A stretch of DNA of 64,000 nt from Asticcacaulis sp. YBE204 (GTDB taxonomy: Bacteria; Pseudomonadota; Alphaproteobacteria; Caulobacterales; Caulobacteraceae): positions 62,001 to 126,000 of the forward strand of contig NZ_AWGF01000003.1 in the NCBI RefSeq assembly GCF_000495855.1. Reading direction: 5' to 3'. The notes beneath the pieces were generated by a model, which made no database searches, was not told the origin of the DNA, and was given only the letters and a program-made list of their open reading frames with translations. This document shows positions 38,301-48,265 of this stretch, piece after piece. How positions within the stretch are numbered: the first letter of the stretch is position 1; every line of letters starts with the position of its first letter. The translations under genes and the position numbers were made by a program.

Positions 38301-38639
38301 GCCGCGGATACTGATGCCGCCGGTCGCCCCGTCTTCGGCACGGTCAAGCGCCACCCCGGCGATGCGCGAAATGGCTTCGCCGACGTTCTTGTCCGGGAAT
38401 TGCGCCACGTCGTCGGCGACGATCGAATCCTGGGTCGTCGCGGCCTTCTTCTTGCGCTGAATGGCCGACTGTTCGGACTTGCGGACGCCGACAACGACGA
38501 CGTCGGTGACTTCTTCACCTTTGGCCGGTGTCGCGGTTTGCGCCTCGGCGATGCCGGACGCGCCCAGAATAGCGATCAGGGCCAGCCCCGTGCCGCTCAT
38601 CAGATATCGGGCGAAGGCGCCTCTGGATAATGTGTGCAT
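35397..38639 (-). CDS. TonB-dependent outer-membrane receptor
   Basis: 1080-residue TonB-dependent receptor. A signal peptide ends AEAQ; the TonB-box region is VTDVVVVG, the plug domain begins QDSIVADDVAQFPDKNVGEAISR and contains GISIRGMG; the barrel ends FYIGFRAKFE, with terminal aromatic residue. It resembles the large Caulobacter-type receptors for complex substrates. Several cysteines in the loop regions (AGCAAL, RANCYN, RTCYT, VPCVY, MNCLKSC, ITCN, STCSG) hint at disulfides. GAGGG precedes the ATG. No nearby partner identifies the substrate. Confidence 0.93.
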   Translation of the reverse strand: MHTLSRGAFARYLMSGTGLALIAILGASGIAEAQTATPAKGEEVTDVVVVGVRKSEQSAIQRKKKAATTQDSIVADDVAQFPDKNVGEAISRIAGVALDRAEDGATGGISIRGMGADLVRIEVNGMSTLGAASADGRSANLTDLSSDLIKSVDVVKGQTADMTSGGIGGTVRIEQRNGLDFKKPYVQFNLQYQQMSLIDGWTPRATIVASRKFLDGRLGVLVNYSYDKTVYGGDIARTSNNQQGYIQTADLDGSAEKTYTIPASWDAAAAAVTTKAGCAALSNSTSNGATNSRANCYNQWNDYVPSLPRYSRWLRYDTRQSLQIRLDYKVNDALTVFLNYNPNKIERRLNDNNFSLTAPVTTLVSTGVVQTTMTNMTFSDNHFLMSADIANAGLTTQNRDFSAETGTTYLQTGFDYKKDGWLITGRFGRSSADYQSESNVISYSISGISSISWKVDPTNGLWTYTLPSSVNTSNPALYMPAAVAPAGVGTARNPYSSNVRIDYTPYMSETTEDVAQLDFTKTFESMGPLQSIKFGVQARKYQNTAWSGVGAELGNGVTLPTAILQDNFRTCYTAYATTTVPCVYGTTAGTGTSSLRSVYTLTSDQYLSLVTNTLIDLPGKDFMSGYSNRGSLPTTWTSIDVNKAFSMMKDWFGLNNYNMNCLKSCTASDGKVYEQPYYSGEESAQTAYLMGNFEQRVLGMDVTGNLGVRYNKWNVTGTTYVIFRDAVPTATATAGVYTYTYTLKSTEKRSADRSTEDVLPSFNLAVWPIEDKLAVRYSLAKVAARPSMTQVTGGAVITCNEIAAQYEQLTDANGDDIDSTCSGRLGNPDLQGYKARTTNLSLEWYPNKDTQLSFGVFRINTSVGAPIAVTYYNMEYNGKKYDIPTYADGPGSITEGYEVAARTAFTYLPWKLRYTGGGFNLGTSEVAGSSVDKDPLTGRDLPLLSQSKYYYNINLWYDDGRLNARIAWQARSEYRTGFSGVRNAAGLTPLTGTSGASVTTTFYPGSPIFRRATGYLDARVAYKVNRTIELFWEGKNLTREVISRDNSDYLSFNESGSIPITYDTADNGSRFYIGFRAKFE

Positions 38640-40645
<2,006 letters not shown>

Positions 40646-40650
40646 ACTTG

Positions 40651-40796
40651 CCCCCCCTTCCCCCTCTCCCCCACGGGGAGAGGGTTGGGGTGAGGGGGAG
40701 TCTTGGAACTCCGACCTTTTACTTCCTTACCCTTGCCCCCTCACCCGGCGCTTCGCGCCACCCCCTCCCCCCAAGAGTCAAGAATGGGGAGAGGGG
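40651..40796. repeat. C/G-rich intergenic repeat (CTCTCCCC...GGGGAGAGG), copy 1
   Basis: Nested palindromes: CCTCTCCCCCACGGGGAGAGG at the left end (21 bases, given in two halves: CCTCTCCCCC and ACGGGGAGAGG) and CCCTCCCC...GGGGAGAGGGG at the right end. Type of element is common in Caulobacterales intergenic DNA; it fills the space between the aminotransferase and the next gene. Confidence 0.6.
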
Positions 40797-40811
40797 TTTT
40801 GAGGTGCGCCC

Positions 40812-41891
40812 ATGATCGAAGTGTGGATCGTACCGCCCCTGATCCTGTTCGCGGCGTTCGTCCTGTCGGCCCTGCTGGCCGCCGGGTTTACGCAACTGGC
40901 CATCCGAGGCGGGCCGGTCGACATTCCCCGCGACCGCGGCGCGCACAAGGCCCCCACCCCTACCAGCGGCGGGCTGGCCGTCATGGCCGCGGCCGGTTTA
41001 AGCCTCGGCCTGCTGATCTGGCTCTGCGTCCCCGGCAAATCCGACAGCGTCCATTCGGGTGCCCTGCTGTTCATCTTCGCCAGCCTGGCCGGTCTGTCCG
41101 GCGCGATCGACGATTTCATGGACCTGCCTGCCAAGGCACGATTGTTGTTTCAGATATTGCTGTGCCTCGGGTTCGCGTGGTTGTTTCCCGCACGCGAACT
41201 GGTCTTCGGACCCGGCCTGGCGCTCGTCCTGCCCCTGCCGGTCGGCGTGATCGGCTCAGCCCTGTGGCTGGTGGTCGGGCTGAATGCCATCAACTTCATG
41301 GACGGTGCGAACGGTCTGGCCATCGGCACGCAAATCGTCTGCCTGCTGATCTTTGCCGGGTTTATCGTCGTGCTGGGACCGCAAACCTATTCAGGTCTTT
41401 TGATGAGCGGCGTGCTGCTGGTCTGCGTCACTGCGGCGGGCGCATTTACAGGTCTGTTGCCGTTCAACCTGCCGCTGGGCCGGGTGTTTCAGGGCGACGC
41501 CGGATCGCTGTTCGGCGGGGCACTGGTTACCGGCAGCGTGCTGGTTCTCAACACGCATGAAATCGCGTCGGTGTGGCTGGGCGGTTTTTTGCTGGCACCG
41601 TTTCTGGTCGATGTCATCCTAACGCTCATATGGCGCGCGCAACGGAAAAAAGACCTGTTCACCGCGCACAAAGACCACCTCTATCAGCAGTGGCTGATCC
41701 ATCGCGATCCCAGCCATTTCCGTCTGGCACTGCGCGTGTGGGCCCTCTGTGCCCTGTCGAGCGCCATCGGCGTCGGGGCTCGGATATTGGATGAAGCGCT
41801 CCATACCGATCTGCGTTTTACCGCGCTGTGTCTGGTGATCGCGCTCTATACGGCGGGCTGGTTCTGGGTGCGTAAACGCTTAAGCGCCTAG
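40812..41891 (+). CDS. WecA/MraY-family polyprenyl-phosphate sugar-1-phosphate transferase
   Basis: 359-residue membrane protein that transfers a sugar-1-phosphate to undecaprenyl phosphate, the first step of a surface polysaccharide. Motifs in order: HKAPTPTSGG near residue 45, DDFMDLPAKARLLFQ near residue 98, NAINFMDGANGLAIG near residue 158, GDAGSLFGG near 232 and HKDHLYQQW near 282. Multiple helices between motifs. It is shorter on the MraY hallmarks, so WecA/WbpL-type is preferred. A GAGG is 7 bases before the ATG. It overlaps arfB by 4 bases at the 3' ends. Confidence 0.88.
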   Translation: MIEVWIVPPLILFAAFVLSALLAAGFTQLAIRGGPVDIPRDRGAHKAPTPTSGGLAVMAAAGLSLGLLIWLCVPGKSDSVHSGALLFIFASLAGLSGAIDDFMDLPAKARLLFQILLCLGFAWLFPARELVFGPGLALVLPLPVGVIGSALWLVVGLNAINFMDGANGLAIGTQIVCLLIFAGFIVVLGPQTYSGLLMSGVLLVCVTAAGAFTGLLPFNLPLGRVFQGDAGSLFGGALVTGSVLVLNTHEIASVWLGGFLLAPFLVDVILTLIWRAQRKKDLFTAHKDHLYQQWLIHRDPSHFRLALRVWALCALSSAIGVGARILDEALHTDLRFTALCLVIALYTAGWFWVRKRLSA

Positions 41892-42319
41892 TCTTCGTCT
41901 TCACCCGTCACCCGGCCGCGATTGGATTTCACCGTCGCGCGGATCGACTTGGCGACCAGACGGCGGCGCACGGCCCCTTGGGTCGGCTTGGTCTTGATGC
42001 GCGGTGGCGGCGGCGGCGCAGCGGCCTTTTGCAGCAACTCGACGAAGCGTTCGCGGGCTTCCTTGCGGTTCATATCCTGCGTGCGGTGGGTCTGAACGAA
42101 CAGAACCAGCATCCCGTCCTGCGTGACGCGGCGACCACCCAGCTTGATCAGGCGCTCTTTCACGTCGTAGGGAATGGTCTGGTTTTCCCAGATGCCGAAG
42201 CGCAGTTCGACGGCGGTCGAAACCTTGTTGACGTTCTGCCCACCCGCGCCCGATGACCGGACGAAGCTCTCGCTCAGTTCGGCCTCGTCGATCGAGATTT
42301 TGGGCGTGATGAAGATCAT
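41888..42319 (-). CDS. arfB: alternative ribosome-rescue factor ArfB (YaeJ)
   Basis: 143-residue peptidyl-tRNA hydrolase that rescues ribosomes stalled without a stop codon. The catalytic GGQ lies in SSGAGGQNVNKVSTAVEL near residue 27. The basic C-terminal tail (PPRIKTKPTQGAVRRRLVAKS) would enter the empty mRNA channel. Full length. It is downstream of the DUF2459 gene, overlapping it by 4 bases, and converges with the transferase gene. Confidence 0.95.
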   Translation of the reverse strand: MIFITPKISIDEAELSESFVRSSGAGGQNVNKVSTAVELRFGIWENQTIPYDVKERLIKLGGRRVTQDGMLVLFVQTHRTQDMNRKEARERFVELLQKAAAPPPPPRIKTKPTQGAVRRRLVAKSIRATVKSNRGRVTGEDED

Positions 42320-43020
42320 TCCGCCTTGTGGGGGATTTTAGCTGTGGCTTCAACCCCGCTGCGCCATTTCAGGTCGAGCATGAACAGCGGCGCCAGACCA
42401 TCGATCATCGGCGTCGTGGGCAGACCCGCCGCATCAAGCTGATCCGCCGTCCAATGGTTGCACAGACGCAGGATGGAAAAATGCCCGGTACTGTCGAAGA
42501 AGGCATCGCTATTAGCGACGTTCGCCCGGATAGGCGCGCCATTGGTTTGCGCGAAGGACGCTTCCATGCGCTGCGCCAAAGCGTCGAAACCGGCTTGCGA
42601 GATCATGACCGGGACGACTTCGGCATCGAAGGCCTCATCCGGGCGGCGGCTGACGCCAAATACGCGCACTACCGATGGATTGCCCGGTTTGAACAGGGCC
42701 CGCATACCGTCGAACGCGCGTGCCACCGAAAACCCTTTGGTCGTATAAAATCCGGCATCGCCCCAGCCATAGACGACCCACGCCTTATCGCCTGCCGCCC
42801 GCCCAGCGGACGCCAGAAGCCCGCCGCGCGCCTGCACCGCTTCGGCCGGTAAGGCAATGTCCGTATGGAAACCGTTATTGATGACATAGATGGTCACGTC
42901 GCCATTCGACGGCGGATAAAGTCCCAGATCACCCGACCGCGATGTCAGGATGACCGCCGCAAAAAACAGACCGAAAACGATCACCAGCGCCTTGCCCGTG
43001 CGACGATAAAAAAGCTTCAT
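42316..43020 (-). CDS. DUF2459 / TIGR02117 family protein
   Basis: 234 residues. An N-terminal signal or anchor (KALVIVFGLFFAAVILT) is followed by IYVINNGFHTDIALP, a GWGDAGFYTT block and the C-terminal CNHWTADQLDAAGLPT block: the DUF2459/TIGR02117 pattern of exported proteins of unknown function. ATG 43020 follows a strong GGAGGGG. The frame extends to 43113 without justification. Co-transcribed with arfB. Confidence 0.85.
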   Translation of the reverse strand: MKLFYRRTGKALVIVFGLFFAAVILTSRSGDLGLYPPSNGDVTIYVINNGFHTDIALPAEAVQARGGLLASAGRAAGDKAWVVYGWGDAGFYTTKGFSVARAFDGMRALFKPGNPSVVRVFGVSRRPDEAFDAEVVPVMISQAGFDALAQRMEASFAQTNGAPIRANVANSDAFFDSTGHFSILRLCNHWTADQLDAAGLPTTPMIDGLAPLFMLDLKWRSGVEATAKIPHKAE

Positions 43021-43080
43021 CTTCCCCTCCCAAGGTATACCCCCTATCGATATCACGAAACCGTGATCAAAATTAAGGCA

Positions 43081-43110
43081 ATAAAAAACCCGCCGGTTAA
43101 GGCGGGTTTT
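43081..43110 (-). terminator. intrinsic terminator of dps
   Basis: AACCCGCC-N6-GGCGGGTT, followed on the minus strand by TTTTATT, 14 bp after the dps stop codon. Confidence 0.8.
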
Positions 43111-43123
43111 CATCTGATACAGC

Positions 43124-43588
43124 TTAATCTTCCAGCGTCGCCGAAATCATCCAGAGGAACTTTTCGTGCGCGGCGAGGCGCGTGGTCAGCAGATCGACCG
43201 TCGGGTCGTCACCAGCGTCATCGGCGACCTTGAGCGCGTTCTTCAGCGTGGCGATCAGGGTCTTGTGCCCTTCGGCCAATTCTTTCAGCATGGCGTTGGC
43301 CGAGTTGGTTGCGTCGCCTTCCTTGATCGAGGACAGGTTGCCAAACGCCGAGCCCGACATGGGGGCCAGTTCGCCCAGAGCGCGGATACGTTCGGCGATT
43401 TCATCGAGTGCGGTCCACATTTCGGTATATTGCGCCATGAACATGGTGTGCAGGCTGTTGAACTGCGGCCCGCGCACGTTCCAGTGATAGCCGTGCGTCT
43501 TGAGATAGAGGTTATAGCTGTCGGCCAGGACCTTCGACAGTTCGAGACAGACAGGGGTATCGGCCAAATTTTCAGACGCTTTCGCCAT
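43124..43588 (-). CDS. dps: Dps family DNA-binding ferritin
   Basis: 154-residue ferritin-like protein that stores iron with hydrogen peroxide and protects DNA in starved or oxidatively stressed cells. The helix motif KTHGYHWNVRGPQF with the dinuclear-site His, and MWTALDEIAERIRALG with Asp and Glu, are typical. A GGA precedes the ATG 43588; the longer frame to 43636 has no ribosome site. Alone in its transcription unit, with a terminator. Confidence 0.95.
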   Translation of the reverse strand: MAKASENLADTPVCLELSKVLADSYNLYLKTHGYHWNVRGPQFNSLHTMFMAQYTEMWTALDEIAERIRALGELAPMSGSAFGNLSSIKEGDATNSANAMLKELAEGHKTLIATLKNALKVADDAGDDPTVDLLTTRLAAHEKFLWMISATLED

Positions 43589-43801
43589 AATGAATCCTTT
43601 TGAAATAGAGCCCTGCTGATATGAGCAGAGGCCCATAAACTTTCAATGATAATTCCGGCTTTCACGACATTTTGTCGCGGGTAGATGGTGGCAGTATACC
43701 CTCTCGCCCCTCACCGATCCTCCGTATCCGATACAATAGGTGATCACTTTTTTATCGCCGTCCTCTTGCATTAACCGTCCAAAAGCGTATTTTAATGCCA
43801 C

Positions 43802-43822
43802 TTATGCTGAATTTGAGCATAA
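43802..43822. promoter_or_regulatory. operator candidate upstream of nadA (NadQ-like)
   Basis: Inverted repeat TTATGCT-N7-AGCATAA, 42 bp before the nadA ATG. Alphaproteobacterial nadABC operons are controlled by NadQ through palindromes; the assignment to NadQ is inferred from context only. Confidence 0.45.
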
Positions 43823-43864
43823 GGGTCGAACGCAAAGACGAACGACCGTACAGGAGACGAAGAC

Positions 43865-44980
43865 ATGCTGCACAGCAAAAACCCGATCGTGGACGAAGCG
43901 CTTGGCGCGCTGAGCTTCACCGCCGATGTCGAGGCCGAAACCGCCGGCATCTACGCGCGGTTGAAAGGCAAGATTTCGCCGATCGAATGGCAGCTTCAGG
44001 CCCCGCTGATCGCCGCGATCAATCGCAAGAAGCGCGAGCTGAACGCGGTCGTGCTGGCGCACAACTATATGACGCCCGAGATTTTCCACGGGGTCGGCGA
44101 CTATGTCGGCGACAGTCTGGGCCTCGCCCGCGAAGCCGCCAAATCCGACGCGAAAATCATCGTGCAGGGCGGCGTGCACTTCATGGCCGAAACCTCGAAG
44201 ATTCTGGCACCGGAAAAGACCGTCCTGATCCCCGACTTGCGCGCCGGCTGTTCGCTGGCCTCAAGCCTGACGGGCGAGCAACTGCGCCTGATCAAGCAGC
44301 GCTATCCGGGCTTGCCGGTCGTCACCTATGTCAATACCACCGCCGACGTGAAGGCCGAAACCGACATCTGCTGTACGTCGGCCAATGCCGTGCAGGTAGT
44401 CGAATGGGCTGCGAAAGAATGGGGCGTCGACCGCGTCATTCTGGTGCCGGACGAGTTCCTCGCCCGCAATGTGGCGCGGCAAACGAACATCGGCATCATC
44501 GCCTATAAGGGCTCGTGCGAAGTCCACGAACGCTTCAACGCGCAGGATATTCTGGACGTCAAGGCGGCAAACCCCGGCGCGGTGGTGCTGGGCCACCCCG
44601 AATGCCCGCCGGACGTCATCGCGGCCTGCGATTTCACTGGATCGACGACGGCCATGGCCGACTATGTGACGCAGCATAAGCCGAAGCAGGTGGTTCTGAT
44701 CACCGAATGTTCGATGGCCGACAACGTCACCGCCGATGCCGGTCCGGACGTCGAGTTCCTGCGCCCGTGCAATCTGTGTCCGCACATGAAGCGAATCACG
44801 CTGGAAGGCATCTATGCGTCGCTTCTGACCCTGACGCATGAGGTGACGGTGGACGCGGCGATCATCGACAAGGCGCGCCTGTCGGTGCAGCGGATGATCG
44901 ACATGCCGCCACCGGCCAAGCCCGCGCGCTACGACATGATCAAGGCACGGCACCATGTCGATGTCGAGTTGATCTCATGA
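43865..44980 (+). CDS. nadA: quinolinate synthase NadA
   Basis: 371-residue [4Fe-4S] enzyme that condenses iminoaspartate with dihydroxyacetone phosphate to quinolinate, step two of NAD synthesis from aspartate. Cluster cysteines are visible in [10 protein letters not shown] near residue 140, GHPECPPD near residue 243 and [10 protein letters not shown] near residue 301. HNYMTPEI and DSLGLA near the N-terminus and GCSLASSL are typical. ATG 43865 follows GGAG. Its stop overlaps the next gene by 4 bases. Confidence 0.96.
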   Translation: MLHSKNPIVDEALGALSFTADVEAETAGIYARLKGKISPIEWQLQAPLIAAINRKKRELNAVVLAHNYMTPEIFHGVGDYVGDSLGLAREAAKSDAKIIVQGGVHFMAETSKILAPEKTVLIPDLRAGCSLASSLTGEQLRLIKQRYPGLPVVTYVNTTADVKAETDICCTSANAVQVVEWAAKEWGVDRVILVPDEFLARNVARQTNIGIIAYKGSCEVHERFNAQDILDVKAANPGAVVLGHPECPPDVIAACDFTGSTTAMADYVTQHKPKQVVLITECSMADNVTADAGPDVEFLRPCNLCPHMKRITLEGIYASLLTLTHEVTVDAAIIDKARLSVQRMIDMPPPAKPARYDMIKARHHVDVELIS

Positions 44981-45348
44981 GCGGGGACGCACTTACCGTG
45001 ACCATTTCCTCAAAAATGATCCGGATAAAGGCCACCGATCCCAAAACTCTGGAACGCGCCTACGAGGAAATTAGAGGCATCAACATCTTGAAAAATTACT
45101 CTCCAATCTTTTCGGAGGTGGTGTTTTTCAAACGAACCCGCACTGACATAAGCATCGAAGCGCTTCCTCATGGAAACAATACACTTTGGCACGCATGTTA
45201 TTTTTCGTTCCTAAGTTATGCTGAACACCTTAGGCAGAAAGATAAACCATTCACACCGTCTGACTTACGCATGTGTGTATGGAGTATTGCCGACAGAGTG
45301 CTTAAAACAAACGAAGCACATAAATATTACTACGATGTCACTCACTAA
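44977..45348 (+). CDS. low-GC gene of unknown function in the nad operon
   Basis: 123 residues, no signal peptide or membrane helix. It lies between nadA and nadB and is coupled to nadA by an ATGA overlap. Codon use is distinctly AT-rich compared with nadA, nadB and nadC, suggesting insertion. An in-frame ATG at 45016 is an alternative start. The protein ends KYYYDVTH. No homology recognised. Confidence 0.65.
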   Translation: MSGDALTVTISSKMIRIKATDPKTLERAYEEIRGINILKNYSPIFSEVVFFKRTRTDISIEALPHGNNTLWHACYFSFLSYAEHLRQKDKPFTPSDLRMCVWSIADRVLKTNEAHKYYYDVTH

Positions 45349-45484
45349 CCCTCTCCCTTCGCCCCTCAATTCTTAACTTCCGGGGGGGAGAAGGTGGCTG
45401 ACGCGCAGCGGAAGCCGGATGAGTGGGAGTCCGGGGCACAAGTGTTGCCCCCTCACCCTAACCCTCTCCCCACAGGGAGAGGGG
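45348..45484. repeat. C/G-rich intergenic repeat, copy 2
   Basis: Contains CCCTCTCCC, CCCTCACCCTAACCCTCTCC and CAGGGAGAGGGG, the same motifs as the element at 40651. It lies between the low-GC gene and nadB, inside the nad operon. Confidence 0.6.
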
Positions 45485-45503
45485 ATTTAAGAAAGGCGCT
45501 AAA

Positions 45504-47048
45504 ATGCCTGAAGTCTATATCCATAACGGTCCCCTCGTCATCGGGGCGGGTCTTGCCGGGCTCTCGGTCGCGCTCAATACCGCGCCGCAGCCGACGCTGG
45601 TGCTGGCCCCCGTCGCTTTGGGCGTGGCCTGTTCGTCAGCCTGGGCGCAGGGCGGGATCGCCGCCGCGCTCTCCGATCAGGACTCCCCCGCCGCGCATGC
45701 CGAAGACACCATGGTCGCCGGCGCAGGCATCAACGACGCCAATGCGACGCGCCTTTTGACCGAGATGGGGCCGGGCGTCGTCCACCGCCTCAACGACCTC
45801 GGCGCGCCGTTCGACCATAATGCCGACGGGACTTTCGTCCTCAATCGCGAAGCCGCGCACGGGCTGGCGCGCGTCGCTCGCGTCGGCGGCGATCTGGCGG
45901 GCAAGAAGATCCTCGAAGCCGTGGTCGCCAAGGCCAAGGCCGCACCGCATATCGACATCTGGGAAGGCGCGATCGCTTCGGGCCTGATCAGGTCCGACGC
46001 CGACACGGTGATTGGCGCGGTCGTCGAGCTGGGCGGCAAAGTTATCGAGGTCTTTGCGCCGGTCGTGGTGCTGGCGTCCGGCGGGTCCGGCGGGCTCTAT
46101 GCCGTCACCACCAACCCGGCCAATCTGCGCGGCGAAGGCATGGCCATGGCCGCTCTGGCCGGGGCCGAGATCGCCGATCCGGAGTTCGTGCAGTTCCACC
46201 CCACCGCGCTCAAGGCCGGGATCGACCCCGCGCCTCTGGCCACCGAAGCCCTGCGCGGCGAAGGCGCGACCCTGATCACCAAGGACGGTTACCGCTTCGC
46301 CTTCGACGATCACCCCGACGGTGAGCTGGCCCCGCGCGATATCGTGGCGCGCGCCGTGCATCGCGCCAATCTGACGCTCGGCGGCGCGTATCTCGATTGC
46401 CGCGAGGCCATCGGCGCGCACTTTCCGCACGAGTTCCCGACCGTCTTCGCGTCGTGCATGGCGGCGGGCATCGACCCGCGCGTCGAGCCGATTCCGGTGG
46501 CACCCGCCGCGCACTACCACATGGGCGGCATCCGCACCGACATCGACGGCCACACCAGCTTGCGCAACCTGTTCGCCGTCGGCGAATGCGCCTCGACCGG
46601 CGTACACGGGGCCAATCGCCTGGCGTCGAACAGCCTGCTCGAAGCCGCCGCCTTTGGCGAACGCGTCGGTCACGCCGCCGCGCGTGAGCTTGTAACCTTC
46701 ACGCCCGACACAGTAAACGCCCTGCGTCCGGTCACGCCGCCGCGCCTGACACCTGAGGCCGTGCAAACCCTGCGCGACGGTATGGCGCAGCACGCGGGCG
46801 TCATCCGCGACGCCGAGGGCCTCGAACACCTGATCGAGCTTATCGGAAACCTCGAACTTTCGTTCAAAGGTGCGTTACCTTTGGTCGCGGCGCGCCTGAT
46901 CGCCGAATGCGCCTTGCAAAGGCGCGAGAGTCGCGGTTCTCATTACCGTCAGGACTTCCCCGCCACCGCGCCCGAGGGTCACCGCACCTTCGTCCGCCTG
47001 AAAGAGGGTCGCCTTATACAGACGGAAATGAACAGAGAGATTGCCTGA
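45504..47048 (+). CDS. nadB: L-aspartate oxidase NadB
   Basis: 514-residue FAD flavoprotein oxidising L-aspartate to iminoaspartate, the first step of de novo NAD synthesis. VIGAGLAGLSVALN binds FAD; AWAQGGIAAAL, FVQFHPTALKAG, HYHMGGIRTD and GECASTGVHGANRLASNSLLEA are family blocks (the last over several residues). The product goes to NadA. Its TGA overlaps the nadC start (TGATG). Confidence 0.96.
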   Translation: MPEVYIHNGPLVIGAGLAGLSVALNTAPQPTLVLAPVALGVACSSAWAQGGIAAALSDQDSPAAHAEDTMVAGAGINDANATRLLTEMGPGVVHRLNDLGAPFDHNADGTFVLNREAAHGLARVARVGGDLAGKKILEAVVAKAKAAPHIDIWEGAIASGLIRSDADTVIGAVVELGGKVIEVFAPVVVLASGGSGGLYAVTTNPANLRGEGMAMAALAGAEIADPEFVQFHPTALKAGIDPAPLATEALRGEGATLITKDGYRFAFDDHPDGELAPRDIVARAVHRANLTLGGAYLDCREAIGAHFPHEFPTVFASCMAAGIDPRVEPIPVAPAAHYHMGGIRTDIDGHTSLRNLFAVGECASTGVHGANRLASNSLLEAAAFGERVGHAAARELVTFTPDTVNALRPVTPPRLTPEAVQTLRDGMAQHAGVIRDAEGLEHLIELIGNLELSFKGALPLVAARLIAECALQRRESRGSHYRQDFPATAPEGHRTFVRLKEGRLIQTEMNREIA

Positions 47049-47896
47049 TGTACATCACCGGACTGCCCGACATCCTTGTCGAACCTGTCGTGCGCGACGC
47101 CCTGCGTGAAGACCTCGGCCTCGCCGGCGACGTCACCGCCGACGCCGTCATCCTGCCCAAGGCGCGTTTTCGGGCCGAGTTCAATGCCCGCGAAGCCGGG
47201 ATCGTGGCGGGGCTCGATTGCGCCCGCATCGCGATGAACCTGATGGACCCGCACGTGCGTTTCGAGATCGTCAAACCCGACGCCTCAGAGGTCGTGGCCG
47301 GTGACGTCATCGCCCGCGTCGAAGGCAATGCCCGCGCCATTCTGGCGGCCGAGCGCGTGGCGCTGAACCTGCTGTCGCACCTGTCGGGCGTCGCGACCCT
47401 GACCCAGACCTACGTTAAGGCGCTCGACGGCCTGCCCGCGCGCATCGCCTGTACGCGAAAGACCCTGCCCGGCCTGCGCGGCCTGCAAAAGCACGCGGTC
47501 AAATGCGGCGGCGGGCACAATCACCGCTACGGCCTCGACGACGCCATCCTGATCAAGGACAACCACATCGCCATCTGCGGCGGGGTTGAAAAGGCGCTGG
47601 AACTGGCCAAGGCCGCCGCCGGTCACACCATGAAGATCGAGATCGAGGTCGACTCGATCTATCAGCTCAAACAGGCCCTGCCGTTCAAGCCTGATGTCAT
47701 CATGGTCGATAATTTCGATCTGGAGACCCTGCGCGAAGCCGTCAGCATCGCCAAGGGCAAGACGATCCTCGAAGCCTCGGGCGGCGTCAATCTGAGCACC
47801 GTGCGCGCCATCGCCGAAACCGGCATCGACGTGATTTCGGTGGGCGCTTTGACACATTCGGCACCAGTGTTCGATATCGGGCTGGACGCGGTGTAA
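47048..47896 (+). CDS. nadC: quinolinate phosphoribosyltransferase NadC
   Basis: 282-residue enzyme turning quinolinate and PRPP into nicotinate mononucleotide with CO2 release. CTRKTLPGLRGLQKHAV and KCGGGHNHRYGLDDAILIKDNH carry the substrate-binding Arg/Lys/His residues. The start ATG at 47048 overlaps the nadB stop; the frame opening at 46907 lies within nadB and is rejected. Completes the nadA-nadB-nadC route. Confidence 0.96.
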   Translation: MYITGLPDILVEPVVRDALREDLGLAGDVTADAVILPKARFRAEFNAREAGIVAGLDCARIAMNLMDPHVRFEIVKPDASEVVAGDVIARVEGNARAILAAERVALNLLSHLSGVATLTQTYVKALDGLPARIACTRKTLPGLRGLQKHAVKCGGGHNHRYGLDDAILIKDNHIAICGGVEKALELAKAAAGHTMKIEIEVDSIYQLKQALPFKPDVIMVDNFDLETLREAVSIAKGKTILEASGGVNLSTVRAIAETGIDVISVGALTHSAPVFDIGLDAV

Positions 47897-47900
47897 GCAA

Positions 47901-47943
47901 GCATATCCCAAAAAGTGTGCAGCGGTTTTTGGATCAGATGCGC
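47901..47943 (+). repeat. 43-bp imperfect palindromic repeat, copy 5
   Basis: Plus-orientation copy four bases after the nadC stop: GCATATCCC, AAAAAGTGTGCAGCGG, TTTTTGGATCAGATGCGC. Confidence 0.85.
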
Positions 47944-47976
47944 GCCAGACCAAAATATGGACATTTGAGAGATTTA

Positions 47977-47996
47977 TTGTACAAGTATGCGTACAA
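47977..47996. promoter_or_regulatory. YefM-type operator (TGTACA sites)
   Basis: A perfect palindrome TTGTACAA (47977-47984) and a second GCGTACAA site (47989-47996), centres 12 bp apart, 12 bp before the yefM ATG. E. coli YefM binds TGTACA palindromes with this arrangement. Confidence 0.75.
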
Positions 47997-48007
47997 GGAA
48001 TTGCCTC

Positions 48008-48265
48008 ATGAGACACGTTACCTATTCCGCGTTCCGCGCCGACCTCGCCAGCCATATGGACAAGGTCAATGAAGACCATGCACCGCTGCTGATCACGCGT
48101 CAGAATGGCAGCCCCGCCGTGCTTATTTCGCTTGAAGACTTCAGCGCCTGGCAGGAAACGGCCTATCTCAAGGCCAGTCCGAAGAACGCTGCGCGGCTTG
48201 ACGCGGCGATCAAGGAACTGCGTGAAGGCCGTGGCATCGTGCGCGACCTGATCGAAGACGAATGA
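48008..48265 (+). CDS. yefM: YefM-family antitoxin
   Basis: 85-residue Phd/YefM antitoxin: HVTYSAFRADLASHMDKV binds DNA and DHAPLLITRQNGSPAVLISLEDF is the typical core (both in part). The acidic C-terminus wraps the toxin. The ATG at 48008 follows GGA; a frame from 47987 would start inside the operator. It overlaps yoeB by 4 bases (ATGA). Confidence 0.92.
   Translation: MRHVTYSAFRADLASHMDKVNEDHAPLLITRQNGSPAVLISLEDFSAWQETAYLKASPKNAARLDAAIKELREGRGIVRDLIEDE

Noticed and set aside
35370-38630. 1086-residue plus-strand ORF opposite the large TonB receptor
   Set aside because: Shadow frame with no recognisable domain; the minus frame encodes the receptor.
40651-40796. C/G-rich palindromes as a terminator or CRISPR
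   Set aside because: Irregular spacing and no spacers; it matches a dispersed repeat family.
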